A DNA stretch of 37,066 nucleotides from NAK82 sp049969215 (GTDB lineage Bacteria > Chloroflexota > Anaerolineae > 4572-78 > NAK82): NCBI GenBank assembly GCA_049969215.1, contig JBMFPH010000007.1:1-37066 (forward strand). The letters are read 5' to 3'. The translations under genes and the position numbers were made by a program. The notes beneath the pieces are model-generated. The model was not told the DNA's origin. It saw only the letters and a program-made list of their open reading frames with translations, and made no database searches. Numbering within the stretch: the stretch's first letter is position 1; each line of letters begins with the position of its first letter. Positions 8,653 through 16,749 of the stretch are shown here, piece after piece.

Positions 8653-9597
8653 TTACACTCTTGCAGCGCGGCAACGTAGCACGCCGCGCACGACGCGCAC
8701 GAGTACCCACACGGGAATCAGAACCAATACCAGCAGCGGCAATAGGAAGATGAGAGCCCAGATCGCCAATGTGCCGAGGACCTGCAAGGCGCTCACCAAC
8801 GCTTGCAAGGCACTTTTGGCAATCCCTTGCGGTTCCCAACCCATCGTTGCTACCGGTTGCTGAAGGACATCTGGAACTAGCTCAATCGAGATAGTGGACA
8901 TCACAGCCAAATTGTTCAGATAGCGCAATCGTCCCTCGATTTGTTCGATCTGACCACGTACGTTGGAGAGCTCACGATAGACTTCCAGGATGTCCTGTGT
9001 GCGCCCCACCTTGAGGCGTTCATCGAGCAGCTTCTGCAAAGCTTGCTCCGTATGCTCGAGATTGACTTTGCGCGCCCGCAGGTCGGTATACTCTTGTGTT
9101 ACATCTTCGCTGTTAGTGGTTTCCTTTTCGACTCGCACAGCTAATGCCCGCAGAGCAGCCAGAGTATCTTGATACTTCTCTGCCGGCACGCGGATCACGA
9201 TTGTGCCGCGTCGCACTCCGCCTTGCAGATATAAATTGCTGTTTGCCACGTAGCCTCCTTGTTTGGCAGCCAAGGCGGCGATGTCCATAGCAGCTTGTCC
9301 AGCATCCTGCACCACCAGAACGACGGTGCCCGAGTACACAACGAAACGCTCTTCTTGTCCTGTAGGGAGATTGGGCAGTCCTATAGGAGCATCCCAGCCA
9401 TGTGTGTCTGCGGAGATCGCGTCGCTATTAACGGCAGCTTGAGGCGCAACCTGTCCAGATGTGATCTCCATTGCTGGGGCAGGAGATGTTTCTTTGATTG
9501 CTGTCGCTTCGGATAATGGAGCACTGCGTAGGCCGGTACACGCACCGAGTGCTATAACGATCGCCGGCAGGATCAAATAACCCAACACCCTTCTCAT
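8653..9597 (-). CDS. DUF4349-domain lipoprotein
   Basis: A 314-residue exported protein. The N-terminus is a lipoprotein signal (hydrophobic run ending ALGAC, Cys20). After a Pro/Ala/Ser-rich linker comes the DUF4349 domain: VYSGTVVLVVQDAG, GGYVANSNL, then a charged helical, probably coiled-coil stretch with repeated YTDLRARKVNLEHTEQAL-like heptads. A C-terminal membrane helix (about 283-304) follows. DUF4349 proteins are envelope proteins of unknown role. GGGAGG sits 6 bases before the ATG at 9597. An intrinsic terminator lies upstream at 9687-9711, so this gene probably depends on read-through or on a promoter of its own that I could not identify. Confidence 0.88.
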   Translation of the reverse strand: MRRVLGYLILPAIVIALGACTGLRSAPLSEATAIKETSPAPAMEITSGQVAPQAAVNSDAISADTHGWDAPIGLPNLPTGQEERFVVYSGTVVLVVQDAGQAAMDIAALAAKQGGYVANSNLYLQGGVRRGTIVIRVPAEKYQDTLAALRALAVRVEKETTNSEDVTQEYTDLRARKVNLEHTEQALQKLLDERLKVGRTQDILEVYRELSNVRGQIEQIEGRLRYLNNLAVMSTISIELVPDVLQQPVATMGWEPQGIAKSALQALVSALQVLGTLAIWALIFLLPLLVLVLIPVWVLVRVVRGVLRCRAARV

Positions 9598-9686
9598 AAG
9601 TGCCTCCCAGGTAGCAAATGCAGTGACTGCGTCTGATTTCCAGACGCGTTGTCCCGTCTCTTAGTTCCTTTTGCACCCTGGAGAAC

Positions 9687-9711
9687 AAAAAAAGCGTGCC
9701 GTATGGCCGCT
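9687..9711 (-). terminator. Intrinsic terminator of the candidate ncRNA
   Basis: On the minus strand AGCGGCC, loop ATAC, GGC, a bulged A, and CGCT form a 7-bp stem followed immediately by seven Ts (9693-9687). It would stop transcripts coming from the 9921-9949 promoter before they reach the DUF4349 gene. Confidence 0.75.
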
Positions 9712-9914
9712 CTGAGATGTGGACTGACCACAAGACAACCCCGCCATGCCGTGTGACAAACCAGCAACTTTGAGTCTGCTTGCGCAGGTGGAAGCCTCTC
9801 TGGTGGCTCTGCCTCGCCCGAGAGCAGGCCCCGCATCCCCACCACGAATCTGGCCTCCAAAAGGTACAACTGTTGGCTCAAATCGCGTGGTGCATCACGC
9901 ACATGGCAGGGTCT
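9687..9914 (-). ncRNA. Candidate structured ncRNA with 6S-RNA-like rod fold
   Basis: A promoter (9949-9921) and an intrinsic terminator (9711-9687) bound a transcript of about 225 bases with no convincing coding frame. Its two ends pair: ACCCTGCCATG (9912-9902) with CATGGCGGGGT (9748-9738), 11 bp with one U-G. The helix continues to GTGA/TCAC (9898-9895 with 9756-9753). A symmetric 12/12 unpaired bubble follows (9894-9883 and 9768-9757), then TTTGAG/CTCAAA (9882-9877 with 9774-9769). Further in are GGAGGCC/GGCTTCC (9858-9852 with 9796-9790) and a hairpin with a GCAA tetraloop (9787-9776). A closing stem, a large central bubble and a terminal stem are the hallmarks of 6S RNA, the sponge of housekeeping RNA polymerase. 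The identity is inferred from shape only; other structured RNAs are possible. Confidence 0.5.
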
Positions 9915-9920
9915 ACTTTT

Positions 9921-9949
9921 ATCGTATCATAAGCATTCAGAATTGGCAA
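9921..9949 (-). promoter_or_regulatory. Promoter of the candidate ncRNA
   Basis: Minus strand: TTGCCA (9949-9944), 17 bases, TACGAT (9926-9921). The predicted start near 9914-9912 falls exactly at the first bases of the closing stem of the RNA described at 9687-9914. The -10 box matches consensus at four of six positions. Confidence 0.5.
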
Positions 9950-10004
9950 GCCAAACCAATGTCAAATCGCGCTGCTCCCACCCCCCATAAGACCTCAGGA
10001 ACCA

Positions 10005-11207
10005 CTAGGGAAGAAATCCGAACGGATTGCGTTGCGATCCATTCTGACGAATTTCAAAGTGCAGGTGAGGTCCTGTCGCGTTGCCCGTTGCGCCTACCTC
10101 GCCGATTTTCTGTCCCTTCGCTACCGAGTCACCTGCCTTTACGTAGAACACTTTCAAATGCGCATAGAGCGTCTGGAAACCATTGCCGTGATCGATGAGC
10201 ACCATACGGCCATAGCCGCTGCTGTCCCATCCTGCCGCAACGACAAAGCCGGAGTCGGCTGCTGTGACAGGAGCCCCTTCCCAGGAGCCGATATCGATCG
10301 CGCGATGACGTCCCCAATAACCTTGCGTGATTGAGCCACTTGCCGGCCATCCAAAAGAGCCCGTTCCCTTGTTAGCTCCTTGGGGAATAGGGCCTTCGTA
10401 AGCCACCACCCGACGTGGCACATAAGGTTTGGTTCCGCCCGGTACGATCAGCCACTGTCCTACCTGGATCTGAGGATCGTCCTTATCCAGGTTGTTCAGT
10501 GGATAATCGATGATGGCAGAGGGCTCCACTTTAAAGGTGGCAGCAATTTTCTCAATCGTGTCCCCTTTGCCGACCTGATGGTACACACCGTCCACTGGCA
10601 AGATGACAAGTTCTTGGCCGACACGCAACAAGTCAGGGTTATCTTCCACAAAGCGACCGTTAGCCCACATAATGGTCTCTGGCTTGATGCCGAATTGGGC
10701 CGCGATGCCAAAAATGGTGTCACCGGGTTTGACCACATAGGTGGTGATTTCCGCACGTGGCCGCAGGGCAGGCATAAATGTGTAAGGCACAGCAGCACGC
10801 ATCAGGATAACGTCATCCTGAGCGATGGAACCGCTGGGTAGCAAACTTTCGTTCCTTGTCGTGTCAGCCGGGAAAGTAGCAGGAACAGATGAAATCTGTT
10901 GGCTTGGCAAAATCAAGCGCGCCAATCGTCCTTCCGCCAACGGAAGCACATAGAGAGAGCGATTGGCAAAGATGATAACCAATGCAATCAAGAGGATAAC
11001 TGCTATATGAGCAGCGATGCGGCTCCGGAGCAGGTCGTCTATCCAGCGCGCGCCCAACCACTTGCGTGTATGGCCCGAAACCCAATTGCGCACACCCTGT
11101 TCCCCAGCTGCAGAAGCAGCTGAGCGGGCCAGATGCAAGCGAATTCCCAGATAGAGGGGGCGCTTACCCGACAAGAGGTTGCGCGCCGCTTCGCTCCCTG
11201 ATCTCAA
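10005..11207 (-). CDS. Membrane-anchored LysM/M23 peptidase
   Basis: A 400-residue cell-wall enzyme. A cytoplasmic N-terminus of about 65 residues is followed by one membrane helix (66-81). Two LysM peptidoglycan-binding domains follow: 156-204 (YVVKPGDTIFGIAAQFGI) and 208-257 (HQVGKGDTIEKIAATFKV). The C-terminus is an M23 endopeptidase domain (about 283-396) with intact zinc and catalytic residues: H301 and D305 (HRAID), H350 (YAHL), H381/H383 (HLHFE). M23 enzymes cut peptide cross-bridges in peptidoglycan. The TTG at 11207 is preferred because a strong promoter ends just upstream and AGGAG lies 11 bases before it; there is no in-frame ATG farther up before a stop. Confidence 0.93.
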   Translation of the reverse strand: MRSGSEAARNLLSGKRPLYLGIRLHLARSAASAAGEQGVRNWVSGHTRKWLGARWIDDLLRSRIAAHIAVILLIALVIIFANRSLYVLPLAEGRLARLILPSQQISSVPATFPADTTRNESLLPSGSIAQDDVILMRAAVPYTFMPALRPRAEITTYVVKPGDTIFGIAAQFGIKPETIMWANGRFVEDNPDLLRVGQELVILPVDGVYHQVGKGDTIEKIAATFKVEPSAIIDYPLNNLDKDDPQIQVGQWLIVPGGTKPYVPRRVVAYEGPIPQGANKGTGSFGWPASGSITQGYWGRHRAIDIGSWEGAPVTAADSGFVVAAGWDSSGYGRMVLIDHGNGFQTLYAHLKVFYVKAGDSVAKGQKIGEVGATGNATGPHLHFEIRQNGSQRNPFGFLP

Positions 11208-11243
11208 GATCGCCCACGCTCCTGGATGGCGTTCACAATATTC

Positions 11244-11271
11244 ATCATATCCATCACCCAGGCATTGTCAA
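11244..11271 (-). promoter_or_regulatory. Promoter of the LysM/M23 peptidase gene
   Basis: Minus strand: perfect TTGACA (11271-11266), 16 bases, TATGAT (11249-11244). It gives a leader of about 30 bases to the TTG start at 11207, supporting that start. The stretch between this promoter and the lipA promoter at 11406 shows no other feature I recognise. Confidence 0.75.
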
Positions 11272-11405
11272 ATAAGCGAATTAGAAACAGAGCCGGGCTT
11301 GCAGCTCACCGTTCTCATACAGCGTGATGAAGGGTCTGTACATTGCACCTTGCTTGGAAAGCCCAGCTACCCAAGGGATCCAATTTTCTCCCATTTCCGT
11401 TATCC

Positions 11406-11433
11406 TTGCCAGTGCGGCAGAGTGTATTATAAT
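11406..11433 (+). promoter_or_regulatory. Promoter of lipA
   Basis: TTGCCA (11406-11411), 16 bases, TATAAT (11428-11433). The leader to the lipA start at 11567 is about 130 bases and shows no riboswitch consensus I can identify. Confidence 0.75.
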
Positions 11434-11566
11434 GCCGAAAAGATGGAAGATACTTTTGTCTCGGGATGTTCATCTAAAACCAGTGATGAGGGCCTTCAAC
11501 ATGCTGAGATAAGGCTCGTGTTTAGAGGACAACAGCTGAGAGATCGTAAACCTGGAGAGGTGATGA

Positions 11567-12478
11567 GTGAAGAACCCTGATTCTGCAGACCGTGATGCGT
11601 TGCGCCCTAGCGACAGCCATCGCAAGCCGGAGTGGCTGCGGGTGCGTATGCCATCCGGCGAAACTTATCAGAGAGTGCGGCAGCTGATGCGCTCCAAGGC
11701 ACTACACACAGTCTGCGAGGAGGCGATGTGTCCTAATATCGGGGAGTGCTGGGGACGCGGCACTGCCACTTTCTTGCTATTGGGCGATGTGTGCACACGC
11801 AGTTGCGCTTTCTGCAATATTCGCACCGGCCGTCCCGGTCCGCTGGATGAAGACGAACCGTTGCGCGTTGCCCAAGCAGTTAGGGCGATGAACCTGAAAC
11901 ATGCGGTGTTGACCTCGGTTAACCGCGACGAACTACCGGACGGCGGTGCGCATATCTTTGCGCGCAGCATTGAGCTCATTCACGCCATGGTGCCTGGTTG
12001 CACCGTCGAGGTACTGATTCCTGATTTCAAGGGCAGCCAGGTCGCACTGCAGATGGTGATGGACGCTCGTCCGGAGGTGCTCAATCATAATGTGGAGACC
12101 GTGCCACGCCTGTACCGCACTATTCGCCCCCAAGCGATATATGAGCGTTCTTTGCATGTGCTCCAAATGGCAAAGGAGATGATGCCGCAAACTACCACTA
12201 AATCGGGTATCATGGTCGGGCTGGGCGAGACCTGGGAGGAGGTGATCCAGGTCATGCGCGATCTGCGAGCCCATCAGGTGGATGTGTTGACTATCGGTCA
12301 GTATCTACGTCCATCTGCACACAACGTGCCTGTGGTGCGCTATTGGACACCCGAGGAATTTCGCCTCTTGCAAGCTGAAGGGATAGCGCTCGGGTTTAAA
12401 TGGGTTGAGAGCGCACCCCTGGTGCGCAGCAGCTATCATGCCGATGTACAGGCAGCGGAACTGAGCACCCCAGGTTGA
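11567..12478 (+). CDS. lipA: Lipoyl synthase
   Basis: A 303-residue radical-SAM enzyme that inserts two sulfurs into protein-bound octanoyl groups to make the lipoyl cofactor. Both iron-sulfur sites are visible: the auxiliary-cluster cysteines in CEEAMCPNIGEC and the radical-SAM motif CTRSCAFC. The C-terminal RSSYHAD contains the serine that ligates the auxiliary cluster. GTG at 11567 is the start, with GGAGAGG upstream; normal family length is about 290-320. Lipoyl groups are needed by GcvH, encoded at 35194 in this window. The adenosyltransferase gene follows after 6 bases, so the two form an operon. Confidence 0.96.
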   Translation: MKNPDSADRDALRPSDSHRKPEWLRVRMPSGETYQRVRQLMRSKALHTVCEEAMCPNIGECWGRGTATFLLLGDVCTRSCAFCNIRTGRPGPLDEDEPLRVAQAVRAMNLKHAVLTSVNRDELPDGGAHIFARSIELIHAMVPGCTVEVLIPDFKGSQVALQMVMDARPEVLNHNVETVPRLYRTIRPQAIYERSLHVLQMAKEMMPQTTTKSGIMVGLGETWEEVIQVMRDLRAHQVDVLTIGQYLRPSAHNVPVVRYWTPEEFRLLQAEGIALGFKWVESAPLVRSSYHADVQAAELSTPG

Positions 12479-12484
12479 CAAGGC

Positions 12485-13036
12485 ATGCCAGAGCACACAA
12501 AGTCTTACACGCGCAGTGGGGATGACGGCTTCACCAGCTTGATCGGTCAACAGCGAGTGCCCAAGTACGACTTGCATCCCGAAGCGTACGGCGAGGTGGA
12601 CGAACTACAAGCTGTATTGGGCATCTGCCGAGCTGCCTTACCTGATCCACGCGTTCGAGAAATACTGCTTGCCATAGAACGCGATTTATACATCATTATG
12701 GCGGAGCTCGCTACCACCGAACCCGACGTGCGTGCCCAATTCCATATTGATACGTCACGGGTTGCATGGTTGGAGGCACTTACAGATGAGTTGGGTGCCG
12801 AGCTGCCTCCTCTCAGCAATTTTCTGCTTCCAGGAGATACGTACGAAGGAGCTCTACTTAATCTGGCACGCACTGTGGCGCGGCGGGCAGAGCGCGTTGT
12901 TGCGCGCTTGATCCACAGTGAGCAATACCGCGACAGTCATGCATTGCAATATCTTAACCGCCTTTCCTCGTTTCTCTTCGTCTTAATGCGCTTCGAGGAG
13001 CGACGTGCTGGCGTTGAATACCCCTCAGTTGCCTGA
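12485..13036 (+). CDS. PduO-type cob(I)alamin adenosyltransferase
   Basis: A 183-residue four-helix-bundle enzyme that transfers the adenosyl group of ATP to cob(I)alamin, giving coenzyme B12. The ATP-binding N-terminal motif is YTRSGDDGFTSL (family TRxGDDGxT), followed by GEVDELQAVLG (family GxVDELNSxLG). The C-terminal signature is RRAERVV and YLNRLSSFLFVL. The Asp usually found in NRLSDxLF is Ser here, so activity cannot be taken for granted. It lies 6 bases after lipA; no B12-dependent enzyme gene is seen in the window. Confidence 0.9.
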   Translation: MPEHTKSYTRSGDDGFTSLIGQQRVPKYDLHPEAYGEVDELQAVLGICRAALPDPRVREILLAIERDLYIIMAELATTEPDVRAQFHIDTSRVAWLEALTDELGAELPPLSNFLLPGDTYEGALLNLARTVARRAERVVARLIHSEQYRDSHALQYLNRLSSFLFVLMRFEERRAGVEYPSVA

Positions 13037-13174
13037 GCTTAGCTTAGGCAATTTGGCGGATGCCATTACGAAGTCTCGGGCGATTCGCGCACTACTAAAA
13101 CCGCCAGACCCCGGATGTATTTTGGTATCGCTTGCTATATGATAAAGTTGAGCGATGGAAAGGAGGCGGCACAC

Positions 13175-13429
13175 GTGAAGGGATTAGCTATCCTTCTGTT
13201 GGGTATTACAATATGGAGTACCAGCCTGTTTTGGCCAGAAGTGAATCTTCTGCTCACTCCAACGATGATGCTCGCAATGCTAGCAGGGTTGACTGCTCTA
13301 TTGAGCCTCTTTGTGGTGATTGGACACCTGGGTCAACACCGTCGGCTGGAGCGGTGTGGCGAACCGCAGTGCAGAAATGCTCCTGACTGTTCTACACGGC
13401 CGGCAGCTTTGACGCTTTCTCCGCGCTGA
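13175..13429 (+). CDS. Small two-helix membrane protein, unknown
   Basis: An 84-residue protein with two hydrophobic segments (about 3-21 and 26-49) and a short polar tail containing three Cys residues. GTG at 13175 is chosen because AAAGGAGG lies just upstream (13160-13166); the frame is open farther up but without a better ribosome site. A strong terminator follows at 13484. No family is recognised, and the call as a real gene rests on the ribosome site and hydrophobic pattern. Confidence 0.55.
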   Translation: MKGLAILLLGITIWSTSLFWPEVNLLLTPTMMLAMLAGLTALLSLFVVIGHLGQHRRLERCGEPQCRNAPDCSTRPAALTLSPR

Positions 13430-13483
13430 TCTCCGGTTTCCGCTGCGCTTGCAGCAGCGGACCGGGTATCTTGTGTCGAACAG

Positions 13484-13509
13484 GCCCCCTACAGCAGGGG
13501 GCATTTTTT
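13484..13509 (+). terminator. Strong intrinsic terminator
   Basis: GCCCCCT (13484-13490), loop ACAGC, AGGGGGC (13496-13502), then A and six Ts. It ends the lipA-adenosyltransferase-small membrane protein unit and insulates ridA. Confidence 0.9.
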
Positions 13510-13524
13510 GTGTTCATATTGATA

Positions 13525-13533
13525 TGTTATAAT
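13525..13533 (+). promoter_or_regulatory. Extended -10 promoter of ridA
   Basis: TGTTATAAT is an extended -10 element (TG-N-TATAAT). The position of the -35 box overlaps the T-tract of the terminator and is not close to consensus. It lies 36 bases before the ridA start. Confidence 0.55.
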
Positions 13534-13569
13534 CGCGTCCCAACACTTTCCACCCGATAGGAGGATACT

Positions 13570-13971
13570 ATGTCACGTCGTGTCATTGCCACAGAAAAGG
13601 CCCCACGCGCTATAGGACCATACTCTCAGGGGATTCAAGCGGGCAACCTGGTGTTCACCGCTGGACAGACTGGGGTTGACCCGGCGACCGGCCAGCTGGT
13701 GGCTGGAAGTATTGAGGAACAGACACGCCAGACGCTGCGCAATCTGCAGGCAATCCTGGCAGCAGCAGGCTGCTCTATGGCCGACGTGGTGAAAACAACT
13801 GTCTTTCTTGCTGACATGAACGACTTCAAGGCAATGAACAGCGCTTACGCCGAGTTCTTCCCCGTTGCACCACCCGCTCGTTCGACGGTGCAGGTAAGCG
13901 CCTTGCCCCTAGGTGCACGTATCGAGATCGAAGCTATCGCGTTCAAAGCGATAGAGGATAAACAAGAGTGA
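13570..13971 (+). CDS. ridA: RidA family enamine/imine deaminase
   Basis: A 133-residue protein of full RidA length. It shows the family pattern throughout: APRAIGPYSQGIQAG at the N-terminus, FTAGQTGVDPATGQLV, the helix QTRQTLRNLQAILAAAG, and the active-site region PPARSTVQVSALPLGARIEIEAIA, with the arginine that binds the substrate carboxylate and the glutamate near the C-terminus. RidA hydrolyses reactive enamine/imine intermediates such as 2-aminoacrylate made by PLP enzymes. AGGAGG precedes the ATG. It has its own promoter between the upstream terminator and the ATG. Confidence 0.94.
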   Translation: MSRRVIATEKAPRAIGPYSQGIQAGNLVFTAGQTGVDPATGQLVAGSIEEQTRQTLRNLQAILAAAGCSMADVVKTTVFLADMNDFKAMNSAYAEFFPVAPPARSTVQVSALPLGARIEIEAIAFKAIEDKQE

Positions 13972-13995
13972 ATACGTTGGAGACTGAGTTATCTC

Positions 13996-14024
13996 TTGAC
14001 AAGATTTGTTCATCGTGCTATAGT
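13996..14024 (+). promoter_or_regulatory. Promoter of the glmS-like gene and probably the HAAT operon
   Basis: Perfect TTGACA (13996-14001), 17 bases, TATAGT (14019-14024), with TG one base upstream of the -10 box. The leader is only about 65 bases, too short for a glmS ribozyme. No clear promoter or terminator is seen between the glmS-like gene and livG, so this may drive the whole run to 21515. Confidence 0.8.
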
Positions 14025-14094
14025 GAAGCTTATTATTGGGGCTGCTGAATGACGCTTTGTATCTCTAGGCACTTCCTCCGCGGCTAATTGTCCT

Positions 14095-15882
14095 ATGTGT
14101 GGTATTTTCGGCATTATCACTAGCCACGAAACCAATCTGGGTCCATTGCTCATCGAGGCGGGCCGCCGGCTGGCGTATCGAGGTTATGACTCGGCGGGAT
14201 GCGCAACGGTCTCCATGGAGGGCATCGACTTGCGCAAGGATGTCGGCCGTGTGGATGAGGTAGCTGCCCGTTTGGAATTTGCTAATATGCGCGGCCGCCG
14301 TGGCATTGTGCAGGTGCGCTGGGCCACCTTCGGTGAGCTGGCGCGGCGCAATGCGCAGCCTCATCTCGATTGCGATGGCGACATGGTGGGCGCGCACAAC
14401 GGCAATATCATTAATAACGTACAGATGCGTGAGCTGTTCGCCAGCGAGGGGCATACGGTGCGCGGCGAGAACGACGGAGAGACGTGCATCCACGCTGTAG
14501 AACGCCATTTCGACCGCGGCTGTGACATGGTGGAGGCGATCCGGCGTGCTCACGCTGACCTGGAAGGAGATTATGCCTTCGTGATCACCCACCGCGATGA
14601 CGACCGACTGTATGCGATCAAGAAGGGTTCTGGTCTGGTAGTGGGCATCGGCGAAGGATTTACGTGTTGTTCCTCCGATTTGCATTCCATCCTTCCGCTT
14701 ACACGTCGTTTCCTGCGCGTTCACGACGGTGAGATCGTCATCCTATGGCCACACAAGGTCGAGCTGCATCGCGTCAGCGATGGGGCGATCGTCGAACGTG
14801 CGCCAGAGGTCTTCGAGGGGGAGGTACCCGTCGCCGACAAAAGCGATTTCCCCCATTTCATCCTGAAGGAGATTCACGAGCAACCACGTGCCGTCGAACG
14901 GCTTCTATGCCAGCTGGACGGAGGCGCTGAAACAACCCGCTTTCTCGATGCCCTGCGCGTTGCTCCTGCCGTCTTTCTGGTGGGCAGTGGCAGCAGCTTC
15001 CATGCCTGTCTGCTGGGGAGCTACTACTTCAGCCGCCTGGCCGGCAAACTGGTGATCCCAGCGTTGCCTGCCCAATGGATCGAGCAGTATGCGCCCGGTT
15101 TGAACGCCGATACGACGGTGGTTTTCGTCAGCCAAAGCGGGGAGACGAAGGACGTGATGAATGCGGTGGAGCTGGCCCGCAACAAGGGGATGCGCATGCT
15201 CGGCATCACCAACCTCGAAAGTTCCAGCTTGATGAGTGTCACCGAAATGAACCTGCTGCTTCACTGCGGATATGAGTTCAGCGTGGCGGCCACCAAGACC
15301 TTTGTGAGCGAATGCGTCCTCTTCCTCTACCTGGCGCAGCGGTTGGCTGGTCTGGACGGAACCCTTTTACGCCAGTTGCCGGCTTTGCTGGAAGACACCT
15401 TAGAGCGCTCAGAACGTCAGATGGATGACATCCTTGCGCCCCTGATGGCCATGGGGGACATGTATTATCTGGGTTACGGTATCACCCATCCTATCGCATT
15501 AGAAGGCGCCCTCAAGCTGAAGGAGCTCACCTATATGCACTGTGAGGGCATATTCAGCGCTGAATTCAAGCATGGACCTCTGTCAGCCGTCTCCCCCGGC
15601 TATCCGGTGGTTTTCATCACAGCCCCGGATGATATAGATATGATGATCAACCACGTGAATGAGGTCACATGTCGCGGCGGGGTTGCCATCGCTATGGCAG
15701 AGGAAGATGAACGGCTGCGCAAGAACGTGCACGCCTATTTTCCCCTGCCCACGGCGGGCCAATGGATAAACCCTATCTTGGCGACGCTCCCGTTACAGCT
15801 CGCAGCGTACCATGCTAGCGTCCGGCGCGGACTAGATCCCGATTACCCGCGCAACCTGAGCAAGACATTGACGGTGGATTGA
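14095..15882 (+). CDS. glmS: GlmS-like glutamine amidotransferase with SIS domains
   Basis: A 595-residue protein with the architecture of glucosamine-6-phosphate synthase, which makes GlcN-6-P from fructose-6-P and glutamine. The class II amidotransferase domain starts with the nucleophile Cys2 (MCGIFGII) and keeps R75, W76, T78, H90, N102, G103 and D127; Phe79 replaces the usual His in RWATHG. Two SIS sugar-isomerase domains follow, with GSGSSFHA, SQSGETKDV and the C-terminal NLSKTLTVD. It is followed at 31 bases by HAAT transporter genes rather than cell-wall genes, so it may be a catabolic or specialised relative; housekeeping GlmS remains possible. Start: only the ATG giving MCG at 14095 leaves Cys2 as nucleophile. 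Confidence 0.87.
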   Translation: MCGIFGIITSHETNLGPLLIEAGRRLAYRGYDSAGCATVSMEGIDLRKDVGRVDEVAARLEFANMRGRRGIVQVRWATFGELARRNAQPHLDCDGDMVGAHNGNIINNVQMRELFASEGHTVRGENDGETCIHAVERHFDRGCDMVEAIRRAHADLEGDYAFVITHRDDDRLYAIKKGSGLVVGIGEGFTCCSSDLHSILPLTRRFLRVHDGEIVILWPHKVELHRVSDGAIVERAPEVFEGEVPVADKSDFPHFILKEIHEQPRAVERLLCQLDGGAETTRFLDALRVAPAVFLVGSGSSFHACLLGSYYFSRLAGKLVIPALPAQWIEQYAPGLNADTTVVFVSQSGETKDVMNAVELARNKGMRMLGITNLESSSLMSVTEMNLLLHCGYEFSVAATKTFVSECVLFLYLAQRLAGLDGTLLRQLPALLEDTLERSERQMDDILAPLMAMGDMYYLGYGITHPIALEGALKLKELTYMHCEGIFSAEFKHGPLSAVSPGYPVVFITAPDDIDMMINHVNEVTCRGGVAIAMAEEDERLRKNVHAYFPLPTAGQWINPILATLPLQLAAYHASVRRGLDPDYPRNLSKTLTVD

Positions 15883-15913
15883 TACTACCGAGCCTAAATT
15901 TTGGAAAAGTTTG

Positions 15914-16729
15914 ATGAGCGCTGTGATGGCAGAAAAGCCCGTTTTGCTTGAGGCAGAAGGCCTGACCAAGGCATTTAAAGGCTTATTGGCGGTCAACAAT
16001 TACCATGTGCGTGTATCCAAGGGTGAAATCTTGGGAATCATTGGGCCCAACGGGGCCGGTAAAACCACGGTTTTCAATCTGATCACCGGCGTGCTCACAC
16101 CGACGCGCGGATGGATACGCTTCAAAGGACACAATATCGTCGGGCGCGCTCCTCACGAGATTGCACGGATGGGTATCGCACGTACCTTTCAAAACATTCG
16201 TCTCTTCCGTGCGCTGTCGGTGCTTGAGAATGTGATGTTGGGTCTCCAGATGCATGCGTGTGCCGGGTTGGGTGAGACGATTTTGTCGCTGCCCAGATTT
16301 CTGGAACGCGAACGCCGACTGGCGGATGAGGCAATGCATTTGCTGGAGCTGTTCGACTTGGACCATTTGTGGGCGAGCCAGGCTCAGAGCTTATCCTTCG
16401 GACATCAGCGCCGCCTAGAAATCGCCACCGCGCTAGCTACCCGACCAAGTCTATTGCTGTTGGACGAACCGGCTGCCGGTATGAATCCCAGCGAAAAAGA
16501 AGAGCTCATGGCGCTGATTACCCGTATCCAGAGGGAGTTTGATCTCACCATCATTCTCATCGAACACGATATGCGCGTGATTATGGGCATTTGCCAGCGC
16601 ATCCAAACGCTCAACTACGGAGAGGTCATCGCTGAGGGGACACCGGCGGAGATTCAAGCCAACCCACGTGTTATAGAAGCCTATCTGGGCCACAGCCAGC
16701 CAATGAGCACTTTATTACAGCGCGCATAG
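15914..16729 (+). CDS. livG: HAAT-type ABC transporter ATP-binding protein (LivG)
   Basis: About 271 residues. It has Walker A GPNGAGKTT, the LivG-type signature LSFGHQRRLEIA (family LSYGxQRRLEIARAL), Walker B LLLLDEPAAGMN, and the H-loop IEHDM. LivG and LivF are the two ATPases that power hydrophobic/branched-chain amino acid and amide importers. ATG at 15914 is taken; a TTG at 15911 and ATG at 15926 are in frame and possible, and GGAAAAG lies just upstream. It is the first of five transporter genes in the order G-F-H-M-K. Confidence 0.93.
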   Translation: MSAVMAEKPVLLEAEGLTKAFKGLLAVNNYHVRVSKGEILGIIGPNGAGKTTVFNLITGVLTPTRGWIRFKGHNIVGRAPHEIARMGIARTFQNIRLFRALSVLENVMLGLQMHACAGLGETILSLPRFLERERRLADEAMHLLELFDLDHLWASQAQSLSFGHQRRLEIATALATRPSLLLLDEPAAGMNPSEKEELMALITRIQREFDLTIILIEHDMRVIMGICQRIQTLNYGEVIAEGTPAEIQANPRVIEAYLGHSQPMSTLLQRA

Positions 16730-16749
16730 CAGAAAGGGTGAAGCGCGCC

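Noticed and set aside
9594..9902. 102-residue minus-strand frame across the ncRNA region
   Set aside because: It crosses the intrinsic terminator, has no ribosome site and no similarity I recognise; the RNA pairing explains the region better.
9960..9965. Perfect minus-strand TTGACA as a promoter -35 box
   Set aside because: No acceptable -10 box at 16-18 bases; the nearby TTGCCA at 9944-9949 fits better.
11434..11566. TPP- or B12-type riboswitch in the lipA leader
   Set aside because: CTGAGA and ACCTGG fragments occur, but the remaining consensus helices and core bases are missing.
14065..14724. 219-residue minus-strand frame opposite the glmS-like gene
   Set aside because: Shadow of a strongly supported gene; no recognisable domain or ribosome site.
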